NCBI GenBank assembly: GCA_035512595.1
Contig: DATKDU010000420.1
Span: 1-13,573 of the forward strand
DNA: 13,573 bases
Direction of reading: 5' to 3'
Origin: DATKDU01 sp035512595
GTDB lineage: Bacteria; Planctomycetota; Planctomycetia; Pirellulales; Pirellulaceae
Numbering within the stretch: position 1 is the first letter of the stretch; each line of letters opens with the position of its first letter. Below the pieces are notes generated by a model. The model was not told the DNA's origin. It ran no database searches and saw only the letters and a program-made list of their open reading frames with translations. Shown in pieces: positions 12,601 through 13,573 of the stretch. The position numbers and the translations under genes are program-made.

Positions 12601-13369
12601 CGCCAAAGGGGAAATCTCGGTGGCGACCAACAGTTACTCGCTGGTCATCCGACAGGACGAGCAAGTTCACAAGATGATCGGTGACTTGTTGCGGCAACTG
12701 CGGCGGCTGCAAGACATCCAGGTGGTGCTGACGCTCGAACGGTTGGAAGTATCGGCCGCCGAACTGGCCGCGGCTGTCGGCAAAACGGCCGATTCCCCGC
12801 TCACGACAGTCGCCGAAAACCTAAAGTTGCGTGCTTGGTGCTTGAAGCCAGAATTCGCCGCCATGCTGAAACGTCTCCCTACCGCCAGGGTCCAACCTGG
12901 ACCGAAACTCACGGCATTCAATGGTCAAACCGTTGGCCTGCCGCTACGAGAGAACGGAGACCAAATCGCTGACATCGTGCGGGGGCTGCTCGTCCAGCCC
13001 CTCGTGACGGCCGATTTCCGCTCGCTACGTCTGCAAATCTTCGCCGACGCGGCGGCGGACCCCCCGCATGTTGCCGACAACAAGTCAACTTCGCCCTATT
13101 GGCTGACTGCTACCAGCGCCTCGCCGAGGCGGGCGCTTCACACCGAGCACCGCGAGCTCGTGCTGGGGCAGGTGCTGGTTGTGGACCAGTCCAAGTATGC
13201 CTGGCAGGAAGGGGAAAAGGGGGTCCCCGTGGATGACAAGGCCCCGGGCGAAGCAAGGCTCTTCAAAGGTGTCTCGGCCAAAAAACCCGACACGCGATGC
13301 TTTTATCTGATCACTCCCAACGTACTCGTTGCGAGCGAAGAGAAAGTTCTCGCGCCGCGGCAAAAGTGA
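9623..13369 (+). CDS. BlaR1-like M56 metalloprotease fused to secretin-like and LptA/OstA-like modules
   Basis: This is a 1248-residue protein. Residues 1-371 are a BlaR1/MecR1-type M56 protease: membrane helices at about 17-36, 42-56, 138-162 and 349-371, and HELIH at 241-245 with the downstream REAERCCDE (279-287) supplying the further zinc ligand. The penicillin-sensor domain is absent. Instead, 405-500 looks like a secretin N-domain (YDVADLIAPL, LVVRQTDDAHRRIAEQLAVL). Residues 546-708 look like a secretin homology region (NVIQAPKVTLFNGHSARVED, GTSIRLRPVAKKDG). Residues 724-880 recall LptA/OstA (KFRADRLQLTV, LTLDGNVQLSHDGSRIEARR), with a PRSSQ duplication at 838-847. Residues 936-1240 hold a second secretin-like module (YPVADLVIPLP, SLVIRQDEQVHKMIGDLLRQ). 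By BlaR1 topology the tail is periplasmic. The start is ATG at 9623, because GGAGGT lies 7 nt upstream; the ATG at 9608 overlaps that site. It probably cleaves BlaI upon an envelope signal. Confidence 0.85.
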   Translation: MDELLQVWSRIAWAQSWQVTLLIAGVWLVLRAVGRNRPHLACALWLVVLLKCITPPLVSSPSGIFCWLQRAEPAVKVQSVLAATEAEFVPLAASQTDAIVVRASPVVAAPLAARAAAVDLPAAGEVSAEPASQAIGSWSLVMSLAAFAWLIGVLVFAAVATAQWLACWRKLARAGRIDEAPLAKLVDDLRQRLKLRRSVQLLVTESSLGPAVVGLLQPTIILPAILVRVKTPEELAPLVAHELIHIRRGDLWIGMLQTLAVASWWFHPLVRLASRLITREAERCCDEETIAHLGCEPAAYARSLLDVLALKQELTPIPAFPGVRPVDVTSQRLERIMQLGQGCHKRTPWWCWLIMLAAAAAVLPGAALVVGAKEKPKPRPGDPQQYVRPDFPLAAEEPDGKAAELTTRTYDVADLIAPLAQQMDEPEHHARLLLAQLVQWAGRGPLEKESESAGRDALWDADKLVVRQTDDAHRRIAEQLAVLREHGHAQIAVEVRIISGPMVAMLNAEGVNWRMIGSRRAAQPSPAGEAVSVVEKNVPAMLSLISQREATKFLTEAQQHPKTNVIQAPKVTLFNGHSARVEDSVQRPFVVGVTPAADGKTTILKPTIRVFSEGTSIRLRPVAKKDGSIQLDFGLTLSQIRDVETAEFPTGPGKQPITVQVPEVASTRLSTTVEMNAEQSLLLAIPKTGKGKKVQPPMAVLVTVRRIPEPAAVDLDDGDGARTMNLHPGGWRFELRPRQGHRLRIACRKQDSDRVDFGFTTGLRIEAVTSSSEVTNRISLEGAKANVRMASGRESAEDQELFFEIELSDEVSGACGETKFRADRLQLTVEDPYVDSGPRSSQPRSSQPRKPSPMRLTLDGNVQLSHDGSRIEARRAVLRINEPFVPQSDAGRKATGVQIEVDDAKAIDVPSRNYHPNEVQYFPPGPEHSAAKFIEKIYPVADLVIPLPSGPIQISPTGSQLKRESPEVIKPDFDSLIDLISTTIRPDSWDRVGAKGEISVATNSYSLVIRQDEQVHKMIGDLLRQLRRLQDIQVVLTLERLEVSAAELAAAVGKTADSPLTTVAENLKLRAWCLKPEFAAMLKRLPTARVQPGPKLTAFNGQTVGLPLRENGDQIADIVRGLLVQPLVTADFRSLRLQIFADAAADPPHVADNKSTSPYWLTATSASPRRALHTEHRELVLGQVLVVDQSKYAWQEGEKGVPVDDKAPGEARLFKGVSAKKPDTRCFYLITPNVLVASEEKVLAPRQK
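12134..12169 (+). repeat. 15-bp tandem repeat inside the M56 fusion gene
   Basis: CCGCGGTCATCGCAG (12134-12148) is followed by CCGCGGTCGTCGCAG (12149-12163) and a partial CCGCGC. It encodes Pro-Arg-Ser-Ser-Gln twice, a flexible linker inside the LptA/OstA-like part. It keeps the frame and looks like a recent duplication. Confidence 0.8.
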
Positions 13370-13383
13370 TTCAGCTTGTCCGC

Positions 13384-13573
13384 TCATTCCACCAGCGTCG
13401 TTCGCGACGGGAGCTTGACTTCTTTTAGGGACAGCGACTCGTCGTAGTGCGCCGCCGCATCGCCGTGGATGCGCAGGTTCTGGCCGACGATCGCGCCGAA
13501 GATGTCGGCAGTGCCGGCGATGTCCACGTCGGACTGGGGAGCGTAGACCACCCCGTGAAATTTCTTGTTTCCG
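13384..13573 (-). CDS. C-terminal end of a protein with beta-repeat style, partial
   Basis: A minus-strand frame enters from the right edge and ends with TGA at 13386-13384. It encodes 62 visible residues, GNKKFHGVVYAPQSDVDIAG, then TADIFGAIVGQNLRIHGDAA and AHYDESLSLKEVKLPSRTTLVE. The short alternating strands with G-x-V-Y-A-P, D-I-x-G and I-x-G-x-A-x-x-H-Y-D resemble the C-terminal beta-helix-like region found in large planctomycete and PilX-associated surface proteins, where a stretch of this kind closes the protein. It converges on the M56 gene with 14 bp between stops, and no terminator is visible. The naming is tentative because most of the gene is outside the window. Confidence 0.7.
   Translation of the reverse strand, partial: GNKKFHGVVYAPQSDVDIAGTADIFGAIVGQNLRIHGDAAAHYDESLSLKEVKLPSRTTLVE

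Noticed and set aside
9623..13369. Beta-lactam sensor or class D beta-lactamase-like domain
   Set aside because: After the last membrane helix there is no SxxK/KTG-type penicillin-binding pattern; the sequence instead follows secretin-like and LptA-like patterns.
9623..13369. A real type II or III secretion secretin
   Set aside because: The modules follow an inner-membrane protease in one chain with no outer-membrane targeting signal and no other secretion genes in the window.
1..13573. tRNA or rRNA genes
   Set aside because: No cloverleaf with GTTCGA-type arm or rRNA-like sequence was recognised on either strand.

Overview
The window looks like a piece of a planctomycete chromosome, most likely Pirellulales-type. 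The reasons are the high G+C, a short ECF sigma/anti-sigma pair, small lipoproteins, a BlaI/BlaR1-type pair with a giant non-beta-lactam tail, and many small hairpin repeats between genes. The lineage is inferred from gene style; no rRNA or other marker is present.

Layout, left to right. (1) A minus-strand gene of unknown function (1-528) runs off the left edge. (2) A gene-poor stretch (529-1183) holds a 14-bp palindrome, a broken winged-helix-like gene remnant, a small inverted-repeat element and CTGAACC-type repeats. (3) An ECF sigma factor and a membrane anti-sigma factor (1184-2708) are followed by a strong rho-independent terminator. (4) A solitary Eco57I-like adenine DNA methyltransferase (2886-4586). 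(5) A VOC/glyoxalase-fold protein (4740-5162). (6) A secreted protein with a CQQC motif (5292-5960). (7) After two related hairpin repeats, a minus-strand cluster thiG, thiS and a one-pass membrane protein (6057-7761). (8) Divergent from it, two small lipoproteins in tandem (7982-8949). (9) A BlaI-type repressor (9106-9486) with a clear self-regulated promoter, then a 19-bp tandem repeat, then a 1248-residue BlaR1-like M56 metalloprotease (9623-13369). (10) The C-terminal end of a minus-strand gene (13384-13573) at the right edge.

The most interesting system is the BlaI/M56 pair. The N-terminal 370 residues are a normal BlaR1-like membrane metalloprotease with HELIH. The part that in BlaR1 would be the penicillin sensor is replaced by about 880 residues that look like secretin N-domain, secretin homology region, an LptA/OstA-like stretch, and a second secretin-like module. 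This suggests a one-component-plus-repressor signalling system that senses something in the envelope, such as secretin assembly or outer-membrane/LPS transport state, and releases BlaI-regulated genes by proteolysis. The promoter in front of blaI carries two palindromes of the BlaI/CopY type over the -10 region and the start site, as expected for autoregulation.

A second theme is the density of short palindromic repeats (at 764-889, 1104-1122, 3984-4006, 5976-6054, 8425-8442, 8953-9026, 9488-9586). One lies inside the methyltransferase gene in frame, and one pair keeps its stems through compensating changes.
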